A stretch of DNA of 64,000 nt from JAHJDR01 sp964609965. Lineage in GTDB: Bacteria; UBA10199; JADGCS01. Each line of letters begins with the position of its first letter. The first letter of the stretch is position 1. Where the stretch lies: positions 1 through 64,000 of the forward strand of contig CAZSTS010000011.1 of the NCBI GenBank assembly GCA_964609965.1, written 5' to 3'. Made by a program: the position numbers and the translations under genes. The notes beneath the pieces are model-generated. The model was given only the letters and a program-made list of their open reading frames with translations, was not told where the DNA came from and did not search any database. Shown here in pieces: positions 9,275 through 18,900 of this stretch.

Positions 9275-9299
9275 GGCGCTCTCAAAGCGCCTTTTTTTT
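9275..9299 (+). terminator. Rho-independent terminator
   Basis: A perfect six-base stem (ggcgct, 9275-9280; agcgcc, 9286-9291) with a five-base loop is followed by eight T residues. It ends the repeat-lipoprotein transcript. Confidence 0.9.
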
Positions 9300-9301
9300 G
9301 T

Positions 9302-9340
9302 GCCTGTGATCCCATGCACCTGTGAACCTAACACACCCTA
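9302..9340. repeat. Degenerate 8-base tandem repeat overlapping a stop codon
   Basis: Octamers gcctgtga, tcccatgc, acctgtga, acctaaca, caccctaa. The tract covers the last codons and the TAG (9328-9330) of the leftward NRDE gene. Confidence 0.65.
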
Positions 9341-10089
9341 AATCTAAATTCTTTTTCTTCATACTTAGCAGGATTTTTCCTATATACCCTTTCTGCAAAA
9401 TAAATATTATCATCATAATCCCAAGTCATAATAGTTGAGCTCACTGTACGAAATTTTTCAGATTGTATAAAAATGGGGCTCAAGAGTCTTTCCCAGTCAA
9501 GCCCTACACCTGTATCAGGAAGATCTATGTCATCAGGTTCTTTTTTATCTGCAAGCATACCAAACAAATCCTTTGGTTTAAAAAGATCATTATTGATAGT
9601 GTCTTCAAATAATTGTTTACCCTTTGTTACCTTTGGCCAGGGAACGTCTAAGAAAGAATTGCTCAAAGCATGTACACCAGAAGGCACCTCTTCGATTTCT
9701 CTTTGTTTGTTTGAAAAGAAGAAGAGTTTGTGACGATCACCAACGAGAAGATTAAAAGGGTCATACTCTCCAGTCTGCTCATTGATATCAAAAAGATAAG
9801 TGAAAGGTTCTTTCTTGCCTGTTAAAAAATCTTTTGTCAGCACACCACGTGAGTGTAATTTTGAAAGCGGCTCACCATCACGATAATTTGTTACAGCAGA
9901 AAATCGACCACCCTTCGTCACACCCAACCAGGTACCTTGATGTTTTATATCTTTTCCTGCCAAAACATCTGGGTAGTCTTTCCAAAAATGAACTGGCAAT
10001 GCTGAACGATCACTAAACTCATCCCTATTTGAGGCTAAAATGAATTTATATTTAGGATGTTCATTGTAGGCAAAGATGATGAGACACAT
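9328..10089 (-). CDS. NRDE/TANGO2 family protein
   Basis: A 253-residue protein with the diagnostic start MCLIIFAYNEHPKYKFILASNRDEF, which has an N-terminal cysteine that could act as an Ntn-type nucleophile and the eponymous NRDE motif. Further family marks are DVLAGKDIKHQGTWLGV and GRFSAVTNYRD. The family includes human TANGO2 and bacterial homologues; the biochemical role is unsettled, with haem handling and acyl metabolism both proposed. Length matches bacterial members. It has no signal peptide. Its last two codons lie in a repeat tract. It is divergent from the alcohol dehydrogenase gene. Confidence 0.88.
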   Translation of the reverse strand: MCLIIFAYNEHPKYKFILASNRDEFSDRSALPVHFWKDYPDVLAGKDIKHQGTWLGVTKGGRFSAVTNYRDGEPLSKLHSRGVLTKDFLTGKKEPFTYLFDINEQTGEYDPFNLLVGDRHKLFFFSNKQREIEEVPSGVHALSNSFLDVPWPKVTKGKQLFEDTINNDLFKPKDLFGMLADKKEPDDIDLPDTGVGLDWERLLSPIFIQSEKFRTVSSTIMTWDYDDNIYFAERVYRKNPAKYEEKEFRFRVC

Positions 10090-10212
10090 GATTTTGGACT
10101 CATGGCATTGTTTTACTGTGAAATCAATTTCTCTTCGTCTACGAGAAAACCCTTCCTATAAGCAGCTTTAGGCTTGATTTCAAGGCCCAAGATAGAATAA
10201 CACTCCTCAAAC

Positions 10213-11229
10213 ATGCTAGCTATCGAAACCAATACAAACAGCACCTCAAAAGTCATTGAACTCGAAAAACCTCAGATTTCTTCAAAAGAAGTGCTTATTC
10301 AAACAATTGGTTGTGGTCTCTGTGGCACAGACCTTCTAAAAATCAATCTTAAACTCCTCAAACAACCAACAGTACTTGGACACGAAATCGTGGGCCGCGT
10401 TGTTGAAAAAGGAGACGCTGTTTCAGATTTTGAGCTTGGAGACTTTATCGTTGTTGCTCATCACGCGCCTTGTTTTGAATGTCATTTTTGTCAGCACAAA
10501 AGCTATTCAATGTGTGAAACATTCAAAAAAACAAACTTAGATCCTGGCGGTTTTACAGAATTTGTTCGCATTTCTGAGCTGCATTTAAAACACACTGCTT
10601 TCAAAGTTCCCAAAAGCATGCCCTGGCAAGAAGCCTTATTCACAGAACCTTTGGCCTGCTGTGTGCGATCTGTAGATCAATTAAGTCTATGTAATAATGA
10701 CACAGCGATTGTTATAGGTCTTGGTTCGATTGGTCTAATGATGACAAAACTCCTTAAACGTTTTTCTTGTCACATCATTGGCGTAGACACAGATCCAGCC
10801 CGCTGTGAAAACGCAATAAAATATGGCGTGGATGAAGTTTTCTCTAATGTAGACAGTGCCTTTGTCGACAGCATAAAAAAAGCCTCGAACAATCGCGGCG
10901 CTGATGGCGTTGTCTTTAGTGCTGGTCCAGCTACAATGCTCAATGAGTCTCTTAGCTGGATTCGAAATGGGGGATTTATAAACCTCTTTAGCCATCTTGC
11001 AGGAGAGATCGGCAATATAGACACATCAGAGCTTTATCACCGCGAATTACAAATTATCACATCCTACTCTGCTTCTCCCGAATCTTTGAAAAAGTCTTTT
11101 GAAATACTCCGTGATGAAAACTTAAACCTAAGAATGATGTTCGCTGAGCCCTATTCGTTGAATGATTTTGAAAAAGCTGTAAATGATATGAATGAAAGAC
11201 GTGTTTTAAAAGCCCTGATTGAGTTCTAA
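10213..11229 (+). CDS. Zinc-dependent alcohol/polyol dehydrogenase (MDR family)
   Basis: A 338-residue medium-chain dehydrogenase. The catalytic-zinc site is visible as GCGLCGTD, GHEIVGRV and the glutamate in FTEPLACCV. The structural-zinc lobe is complete, with four cysteines in CFECHFCQHKSYSMC. The Rossmann dinucleotide motif is GLGSIGLMMTKLLK, followed by an acidic residue (GVDTD) that points to NAD rather than NADP. It resembles the threonine or sorbitol dehydrogenase branch, but the substrate cannot be assigned. It is a lone rightward gene converging on carB. Confidence 0.88.
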   Translation: MLAIETNTNSTSKVIELEKPQISSKEVLIQTIGCGLCGTDLLKINLKLLKQPTVLGHEIVGRVVEKGDAVSDFELGDFIVVAHHAPCFECHFCQHKSYSMCETFKKTNLDPGGFTEFVRISELHLKHTAFKVPKSMPWQEALFTEPLACCVRSVDQLSLCNNDTAIVIGLGSIGLMMTKLLKRFSCHIIGVDTDPARCENAIKYGVDEVFSNVDSAFVDSIKKASNNRGADGVVFSAGPATMLNESLSWIRNGGFINLFSHLAGEIGNIDTSELYHRELQIITSYSASPESLKKSFEILRDENLNLRMMFAEPYSLNDFEKAVNDMNERRVLKALIEF

Positions 11230-11249
11230 AACAATCTACACTTATGATT

Positions 11250-11321
11250 GACGAAGAACGAGGAACGAGGAACAAGAAACAACCTACGACCCTGCGACCC
11301 CACGACCCAACGACCCATTCT
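11250..11321. repeat. Composite 7-base and 8-base tandem repeat entering carB
   Basis: The left part has heptamers (gaacgag, gaacgag, gaacaag, aaacaac). From 11283 it changes to octamers (ctacgacc, ctgcgacc, ccacgacc, caacgacc). The octamer part contains the carB stop codon (11284-11286) and its last dozen or so codons. Confidence 0.8.
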
Positions 11322-14300
11322 CCACAACCCACAATTCGCGAAGCCTTTGCTGCTCAAAGTATTCTTGTAAAGATTTAACATTCATCGAAGTTTTACGAAG
11401 CTCTGAGATTCCCATAACTGCTGCCTCTGCTGCAGCCAGCGTTGTAAAATAAGGCGTGTTCGTCATCAACGCTGTTCTTCTGAGCTCAATAGAATCAACA
11501 GCAGAAAGCTTGCCTTCATGTGTATTGATCACCATGGCAATCTTGCTATTCATGAGAGGATCCAAGATATTGGGATCTCCCTCGTAATGTTTTTTTACAT
11601 TAAAGGCATCAAGCCCGTGTCTTTGTAAATATCTTCCCGTTCCCCCTGTAGCAATAATCTTAAAACCATAATCAATGAGCCTAGCAGCAATGGAAACAAT
11701 TGCCTTTTTATCTTTATCTGTAACCGAAATAAAAGCGAGCCCTGTTAAGGGCAAAGGATTCTTTGCCGCGAGCTCAGCTTTAGCAAAACTCATCCCAAAT
11801 TTTGTGTCTATCCCCATAACTTCGCCTGTTGAACGCATTTCTGGACCAAGCAAAGTATCAACTCCTGGAAACTTATTGAAAGGAAAAACAGCTTCTTTTA
11901 CACACACATGTTCTGTATCTATTTTTTCTACAAAGCCTATTTCTTTTAAGGTTTTTCCTACCATCAATTTTGCTGCTGCCTTTGCTAGAGGCTGCCCAAT
12001 GGCCTTAGAAACAAAAGGAACAGTACGTGATGCTCTGGGATTAACTTCTAAAACGTAGAGAGTATCATCTTGCAAAGCAAATTGCACATTCATGAGACCA
12101 ACAACTTTTAACTCGAGGGCCATGCGTCTTGTTTGTTCTACAATTTTTTCTATTGTTTTTGGTAAAAGTGATTTTGGCGGCAAACAACAAGCAGAATCAC
12201 CAGAGTGAATTCCAGCACACTGCACATGCTCCATAATCCCGCCAATTTTAACATCCTGACCATCACAAAGAGCATCCACATCAATCTCAACAGCATTTTC
12301 TAAAAAACGATCTACAAGAACAGGACGATCTTCCGAAACTTGAACAGCTTTATGCATATATTCAGACAAACTTTCTTGATCATAAACAATTTCCATGGCT
12401 CGACCACCCAAAACATAGGAGGGGCGTACAAGAACAGGGTAACCAATCCGCTTAGCAATAAACAAAGCTTCACTATAGCTTTTTGCTAATCCATTTTCTG
12501 GCTGTCTCAACTCGAGCTTATCGATGAATGCTGCAAATCGCTTACGATCTTCAACACGATCAATGCTGTCTGAAGATGTTCCTAATATTTTGGCACCCCA
12601 GTTCTCTAAGGGCACTGAAAGCTTTAAGGGCGTTTGCCCACCAAATTGTACAATGATACCTTCTGGTTTTTCTTCTCGAAGAATATGTACGACATCTTCT
12701 TTTGTAAGAGGCTCAAAATACAACCTATCTGACGTGTCATAATCTGTGCTCACTGTCTCTGGGTTACAATTAACCATAATCACTTCATAACCTTCTTCCT
12801 GAAGCGAATAACTAGCATGGCAGCAACAGTAATCAAACTCAATGCCTTGGCCAATACGATTAGGCCCACCACCCAGAATGACCACCTTCTTTTTGCTTGT
12901 AGGCTTAGCTTCATTCTCTTCTTCATAGGTGGAGTACATATAAGGAGTATAGGCTTCGAATTCTGCGGCACATGTATCAACACGTTTATAAACTGGAAGT
13001 ATTTTTTTCTTTTCTCTAAAGCTTCTTATTTTTTTTGATTTTGTATTGAGAAGTTTTGCTAGCCTTTTATCAGAAAAACCCATTTTTTTGGCCGTGATCA
13101 GCATATCTGCTGGAATTTTAGGCATGGCATTGCCTGGTTTTTTACAAGCATACTTTTTAAGCTGCTTTTCAAAATCAATAATCTGGCTGATTTGATGCAA
13201 AAACCATAAATCAATATTTGTGAGCTCATTTAATTTTTGAATTGTATAACCTTTTCTTAAAGCCTCGCCAACCCACCACAATCGGTCTGGCCCAGCTTTT
13301 GTAAGGTTCTTGTTGATTTCGTTTTTAAGGCCTTTTTTCTGTGAAATCAGGACCTCATCAAAACCATGCATGCCTATCTCTAAAGAGCGAATAGCTTTTT
13401 GCAGACTCTCTTTAAATGTTCGGCCAATACCCATGACCTCACCAACAGACTTCATTTGAGTGCCCAAAACTTTTTCGGCCATGGGAAATTTTTCGAAAGT
13501 AAACCTTGGGATTTTAGTAACAACATAATCAATAGAAGGCTCAAAACTAGCAGGCGTATCCTTTGTGATATCATTTTTAAGCTCATCTAATGTATAACCA
13601 ACAGAAAGCTTTGCTGCGATTTTTGCTATGGGAAAACCTGTAGCCTTACTAGCAAGGGCGGATGACCTGGAAACACGGGGGTTCATTTCGATCACCATCA
13701 CTTCACCGGTTTGGGGACTCACACCAAATTGAATATTAGAACCGCCTGTGTCTACGCCTATCTCTCTCATCACAGCAATGGAGGCATTACGCAGGTCTTG
13801 ATACTCTTTGTCTGTTAATGTCTGTGCGGGAGCCACAGTAATAGAATCACCAGTATGAATTCCCATGGGATCTAGGTTTTCTATTGAACAAATAATAACA
13901 ACATTATCGTTTTTATCTCTCACCACTTCTAGTTCATATTCTTTCCAGCCAAGAAGAGATTGCTCAACAAGCACTTGTTTTTTTGGTGAAGCATCAATCG
14001 CCCATTTAATATGTTCTTTATATTCTTCTAAATCATAAGAAACGTTTCCACCTGTGCCACCTAATGTAAAAGCAGGTCGCAAGATTGCTGGAAATCCAAT
14101 TTTTTTCACAGCATCAAGAGCCTCCTTCATATTGCCTACAATGGCAGATTTTGGCACTGACAAACCTATTTTTTCCATGGCGGTTCTGAACAGGTAACGA
14201 TCTTCTGCTTTTTTAATTGATTTTAAATTAGCGCCTATGAGCTCAACACCAAATTCCTGTAAAACACCCATCTCATGGAGAGCGATCGTGACATTAAGAG

Positions 14301-14583
14301 CTGTTTGTCCTCCTAATGTGGGGAGAAGAGCGTCTGGTTTTTCTTTTTTGATAATGCTGGCAACTATTTCTGGAGTGATAGGCTCAATGTATGTGCTATC
14401 AGCCATTTCTGGATCGGTCATGATAGTGGCCGGGTTTGAGTTGATCAAGACGACCTTATACCCTTCGGCCTTAAGCGCTTTAATTCCCTGAGTCCCAGAA
14501 TAATCAAACTCACATGCTTGCCCAATGATAATAGGGCCAGCACCAATGACGAGGACTTTATTTATGTCTGTTCTTTTTGCCAT
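11284..14583 (-). CDS. carB: Carbamoyl-phosphate synthase large subunit
   Basis: A 1099-residue enzyme that makes carbamoyl phosphate from bicarbonate, ATP and CarA-derived ammonia, for pyrimidines and arginine. It has the two homologous ATP-grasp halves: KVLVIGAGPIIIGQACEFDYSG opens the first, and KVVILGGGPNRIGQGIEFDYCC opens the second near residue 570. EMNPRVSRSSALASKATG and EVNPRASRTVPFVSKAIG are the matching metal-site segments. An MGS-like regulatory domain ends the protein (ISVTDKDKK, IIATGGTGRYLQRHG). The start lies one base after the carA stop. Normal length is about 1070-1080, and the surplus includes a tail (NGSLGRGVAGS) encoded by a repeat tract. Confidence 0.97.
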   Translation of the reverse strand: MAKRTDINKVLVIGAGPIIIGQACEFDYSGTQGIKALKAEGYKVVLINSNPATIMTDPEMADSTYIEPITPEIVASIIKKEKPDALLPTLGGQTALNVTIALHEMGVLQEFGVELIGANLKSIKKAEDRYLFRTAMEKIGLSVPKSAIVGNMKEALDAVKKIGFPAILRPAFTLGGTGGNVSYDLEEYKEHIKWAIDASPKKQVLVEQSLLGWKEYELEVVRDKNDNVVIICSIENLDPMGIHTGDSITVAPAQTLTDKEYQDLRNASIAVMREIGVDTGGSNIQFGVSPQTGEVMVIEMNPRVSRSSALASKATGFPIAKIAAKLSVGYTLDELKNDITKDTPASFEPSIDYVVTKIPRFTFEKFPMAEKVLGTQMKSVGEVMGIGRTFKESLQKAIRSLEIGMHGFDEVLISQKKGLKNEINKNLTKAGPDRLWWVGEALRKGYTIQKLNELTNIDLWFLHQISQIIDFEKQLKKYACKKPGNAMPKIPADMLITAKKMGFSDKRLAKLLNTKSKKIRSFREKKKILPVYKRVDTCAAEFEAYTPYMYSTYEEENEAKPTSKKKVVILGGGPNRIGQGIEFDYCCCHASYSLQEEGYEVIMVNCNPETVSTDYDTSDRLYFEPLTKEDVVHILREEKPEGIIVQFGGQTPLKLSVPLENWGAKILGTSSDSIDRVEDRKRFAAFIDKLELRQPENGLAKSYSEALFIAKRIGYPVLVRPSYVLGGRAMEIVYDQESLSEYMHKAVQVSEDRPVLVDRFLENAVEIDVDALCDGQDVKIGGIMEHVQCAGIHSGDSACCLPPKSLLPKTIEKIVEQTRRMALELKVVGLMNVQFALQDDTLYVLEVNPRASRTVPFVSKAIGQPLAKAAAKLMVGKTLKEIGFVEKIDTEHVCVKEAVFPFNKFPGVDTLLGPEMRSTGEVMGIDTKFGMSFAKAELAAKNPLPLTGLAFISVTDKDKKAIVSIAARLIDYGFKIIATGGTGRYLQRHGLDAFNVKKHYEGDPNILDPLMNSKIAMVINTHEGKLSAVDSIELRRTALMTNTPYFTTLAAAEAAVMGISELRKTSMNVKSLQEYFEQQRLRELWVVENGSLGRGVAGS

Positions 14584-14584
14584 C

Positions 14585-15694
14585 CTATAACCTTTTACCC
14601 CCTTTTTTCATGAGCGCCACAAACTTATGGAAAAGATATCGACTATCATGTGGTCCTGGACTTGCCTCTGGATGATATTGAACTGAAAATGCTGGGAGTG
14701 TTTTATGTTCAATTCCAGAAACAGTGTGATCATTTAAATGCATGTGCGTAATTCTAACATCGTGAGGCAGGCTATTAGGGTCAACAGCAAATCCATGGTT
14801 CTGACTTGTAATTTCTACTGCTTTTGAATCAATATTTTTTACAGGTTGATTGCCGCCACGATGCCCAAACCTCAGTTTATAAGTTTTAGCTCCTAAGGCA
14901 AGGGAGAGGATTTGATGACCGAGACAAATTCCAAAAATGGGTTTTTTACCGATAAGCTTTTTCACATTTTCGATAGCCTCAGTGCAAGCCGCAGGATCCC
15001 CTGGTCCATTTGATAAAAAGACACCATCGATTTTTTCTTTTGATTTAAGTATTTTTTCTGCGCTGTACTCATAGGGAACAACTTTGACTTGGCACCCATT
15101 TTCTTTGAGTAGATTAAGAATGTTTTGTTTGATCCCAAAGTCGTATGCAATAACTTTGTATCCTGAGCCTTGTGACTTGTGACTTGCAACCTGTTGTGCC
15201 ACCTCTTTAGCCAGGTTCTGTCCCTTCATTGATGGCAATTCCTTCGCCTTCTTCTTTAAAGCCGCAACCGAAAGCTGAGACCCAACAGCCAAAACACCTG
15301 GCATAGCGCCCTTTTCTCGAATATGGCGTACGAGCGCTCTTGTATCAATATCTTGTAATGCAGGGACACCTTCTTTTTTAAGGTAATCTCCCAAAGAGCC
15401 TGTTGCTCTGTGATTTGAATAGAGTTCTGAATATTCTTTAACCACAAAACCTTTGGCATGGACTTTTTTTGATTCAAGATCTTCTTTGTTAACCCCATAA
15501 TTACCGATATGGGGATAAGTCATAACGATTATTTGATTAGCATAGGAAGGATCAGTGAGAATTTCTTGATAACCTGTGATGGAAGTATTGAAGACAACCT
15601 CACCAGAGGTCATGCCAGAGGCACTAAAACCACGTCCTTTAAAGATTTTACCGTCTTGAAGTACAAGATATGCTGGTTTTGATGCTTTATTCAT
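14585..15694 (-). CDS. carA: Carbamoyl-phosphate synthase small subunit (glutaminase)
   Basis: A 369-residue class-I glutamine amidotransferase subunit that supplies ammonia to CarB. The N-terminal CarA domain is seen in SGEVVFNTSITGYQEILTDP. The catalytic cysteine is in GICLGHQILSLALG, with GNQPVKN and the catalytic histidine/glutamate in VQYHPEASPGPHDS. Residues about 166-178 (QQVASHKSQGSGY), in the linker between the two domains, are encoded by an 8-base repeat tract. It begins the carA-carB operon, with one base between the genes. Confidence 0.96.
   Translation of the reverse strand: MNKASKPAYLVLQDGKIFKGRGFSASGMTSGEVVFNTSITGYQEILTDPSYANQIIVMTYPHIGNYGVNKEDLESKKVHAKGFVVKEYSELYSNHRATGSLGDYLKKEGVPALQDIDTRALVRHIREKGAMPGVLAVGSQLSVAALKKKAKELPSMKGQNLAKEVAQQVASHKSQGSGYKVIAYDFGIKQNILNLLKENGCQVKVVPYEYSAEKILKSKEKIDGVFLSNGPGDPAACTEAIENVKKLIGKKPIFGICLGHQILSLALGAKTYKLRFGHRGGNQPVKNIDSKAVEITSQNHGFAVDPNSLPHDVRITHMHLNDHTVSGIEHKTLPAFSVQYHPEASPGPHDSRYLFHKFVALMKKGGKRL
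15163..15198. repeat. Degenerate 8-base tandem repeat inside carA
   Basis: On the coding strand, octamers gcaagtca, caagtcac, aaggctca and ggatacaa are read in frame as part of the interdomain linker. The repeat type is the same as in the intergenic tracts. Confidence 0.7.
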
Positions 15695-15802
15695 GTAAAT
15701 TGGTCAGTATATATAGATGAGCAATTGAAAAGACAAACTATTTCTTTCTAAGCCAGCAATATCAAGCCTTTCCCGCCATCTCCCCCTCCTCCTCAACCCC
15801 AC

Positions 15803-15961
15803 AAACTAATCTTTCAAGATTAATTTTGAAGTTGCAAAGCCAGCCTGACGCTCATGTGACTTGCAATAAAATGAATTTTCAATTGAAATGAAGAAGTGAA
15901 AACTACTACGAATTAGCGGCGTGCTGCCGCAACGAAAAGATTAATCTAGAAAGATTAGTTT
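15803..15961. repeat. Inverted-repeat element (MITE-like or long stem-loop), 159 bases
   Basis: Arms at 15803-15835 and 15929-15961 are inverted copies, matching at 28 of 33 positions and opening with aaactaatctttc. The 93-base interior contains the 12-base palindrome tttcaattgaaa. A perfect five-base hairpin (gcggc/gccgc, 15916-15930) overlaps the inner end of the right arm. The right arm covers the stop codon of the leftward 1258-residue lipoprotein gene. No target-site duplication is obvious. It could be a miniature transposable element or a large terminator-like fold between that gene and carA. Confidence 0.65.
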
Positions 15962-18900
15962 CCGTAACCACAGGTAGAACTCCCATAAGGATCATTCCCA
16001 TAATCAAACTTATTTGCATTATCATAGTAGTTCTTATAACGATCGCGATCAAAGTCGTTGATCATGAAATCAACACACGTCATGTATTTATAAACATCAT
16101 AATCAGGATTATCTAAATCCGCAAAACCAGGATCTTCTAAATTACTACAATCAGCCGCATCAACATAACCATTTGGCAACATGCCTAGATCTGTATACAC
16201 ATCAATAATAGGTGTACCATTTGGCATCACCCCATCATCACGATGAAAATCAAAGCACCCTTGGGTACTGCTTGCAATGCCTGGAATCAAACAACCATGA
16301 AACGAAAAATAAAGTGGTTTTCCTTGTCCTGTGGCAGCATCAGCCTTGGCAAAGGATGGCGCTGTATTTCCTTTTCCATTAAAGACTCCAATACCAACAA
16401 ATAATAAGAGATTATTCTCATCAAAATTCACAGGCCAACCAGCAAACACAATTGATTTTGAATTAAAATCCTGATCCATAAACCGGTAATTACCTTTACC
16501 ATAACCACCATAATTGATTCCTGAATGCGCAAGTGAACTATAATCAATCAAATTACTAAACTCTTCATTCCACCCATCTTCGCGCCAAAACTTAGCAGTA
16601 TCATATCTCTCACCATCCTTAAGATAAATCTGGTTTTTATCTAAGTGAGGTCTTGTTGTTACTGCAATACGCTGCTGCCAATCACCATTATACCATTCAT
16701 CTTCTGCCACTCTCTTTGTTGTAATGGTCACATTCATATCAGTGTATATAAGGTGACCAGGATGACTAAAAAAGATGGAGCGATCACCTGCACCTAAAAC
16801 AATAGCTTTAAAATGCGCATTATAGATTGTGATATCATACTTTGTTTCATGTGTTTCACCATCATCATCCACGTGGGGCTCATATGTGCCAAAGCCCTCC
16901 CAGGAATCATAGTCTGGATTTTCAGAATCAACATCATCTGGCACAACACCTTCATCTTCTAGGAGAAATACAAAATAAGAGCATTCATCCACAAACCCAT
17001 CTTGTCTCTTTGTATCTGACTTAGAGGCGATGGATTTGTAGCAATCTTTTACCTCATCAGGGTCATTGATAGTTTGAATTGTGCTAGGACCATAATTATT
17101 TCCTGCACACTTTGTGTCATCCAAGAAAGTAATATACGATCCAAATTGAAAAGCCCCATAAACACCTTCATAAAAAGATTCGCTTTCATTGGGATCTTCT
17201 TCTGCTCGTTCAAACACATCTGAAACAGTTTCTACATCTGGTCGATACGCAAATGTGGCAATCCGTCCATAATACTCTACGTTGCAACTATCGAATTTTG
17301 TAAACTCATGATAGACAACCATCCACCTGGTCCCATCATCATCAATGTATTCTTCGCCTCCATTTGTTGGCATGCAAGCTGTATCAGAATCCAAAAGTCG
17401 TTCTTCACCTTCTGGTGTTGTGTATTCAATCGTCCCCACACCATCATCTGCGCATTCAATCCCTGTACCTGTGTGACTTCCTTTTTGAAATTCAAGGCGA
17501 TAAGGATCTGTAGGCAAGGGTGAGCAGCCTTTAATATTAGTAGCCTGATGCAAGTATGAACGAATAGACGTAAGGTAATTAAGGTTATCTTTATCAAACT
17601 GTAACTCAATGGGTTCTGCCAAGCGAGCCGTCCCTTGTTCGCGGTTTAGTTCGAGCGCTAGATGAAATCTAAATGGAGGAGGGTTATGGGCTGACTCAAT
17701 CAGGTCTGTCATAACCATGGTAATACGATCCATCACAAACGTTACACGTTGCGTGCCATCATCACCCAAAACACCTGTGTTGCATAAATTACTCTCACCT
17801 GATTCCGAAGACATGGCCTGAAAGGGAACTGTGAATGTTCTTGGAGTCATACCTGTAAGCAGGGACGCATAGGCACTCTCTTTTTCGGGAAAGGTCGTTT
17901 CAACTACAAGCTCCCCAGCAAGCATCTGTCCAATTGAAGCCACGGAACCGTAGAACTCAACAGTAAAGCTTTGTGAAGAATCAGGCTCAATGCTAAAAGA
18001 ATCACTTGATGGAGTCACTGTAAGAGACGCATCACTAGTGACAGACCAATTCACATTCATTGTATCTTCTTTATTATTATTATAAACCTTAAAAGTAGCT
18101 GAGGTAGGCGTTGAGGAATCTGTTGAAAACACGCAAAGGTTTTGATTACGGCCTTCGGCATATTCTCTTTCTAACTTTGTACCTCCATACAAAAGCTCAA
18201 CAGCATAGCCTGAATCCTGTTCGCCAACTAAAGAAACCTTTCCTTGTGGGCCATTGCCACCTGTGTGTTGGAAATAGAACTGTCCAAAATCAAAACTCGC
18301 TTCAAAATCTCCATTGAGTTCTGCTGATGTAGAGGGCAAATACTGAATTGAAAAAGTTGCTTCTGCACCAGCCACGAGCTCTAAAGGAAAACTTAATTCT
18401 GTCTCTTCCCAAGTATACTCAAAAAAACCATTAATAGAACCGCCATAGAATTCTAATGTTTTTGATCCTGTCCCTGCATTTATAATCTTAATCTGAGCTG
18501 TTGAAGAATTTGTTGAAACCCAATCAAGGAAAATATCAACAGAACCATAATAGATTGCAGCACCATCAGATGTAAGATCAACTGATCGCCAGGCTTCCTC
18601 ATCTGAAAAACGATAAGCCATTTCCAAAATCGGCTCTACACCACTGGTAGCAGCCACAAGAGGCAGGCGAATTATCCCGAGAGAGGTGTGAAGATTGACT
18701 ACAGCATTCATAGCTAAAGAATTGTATAGATATCCGTCATCAGCCTCAATATCCAGTGTTGGGCTGAACTCCATATCGAGTCTTAATATTTTTCCAGCTT
18801 CTAGGAGGATGTTTTGTACTTCTTGACCTGTGTGATACACGCTCACACTGTATCCACCAGCAGGATTATCAACAGGACCTGTGTAATCAATAAATGTAGG

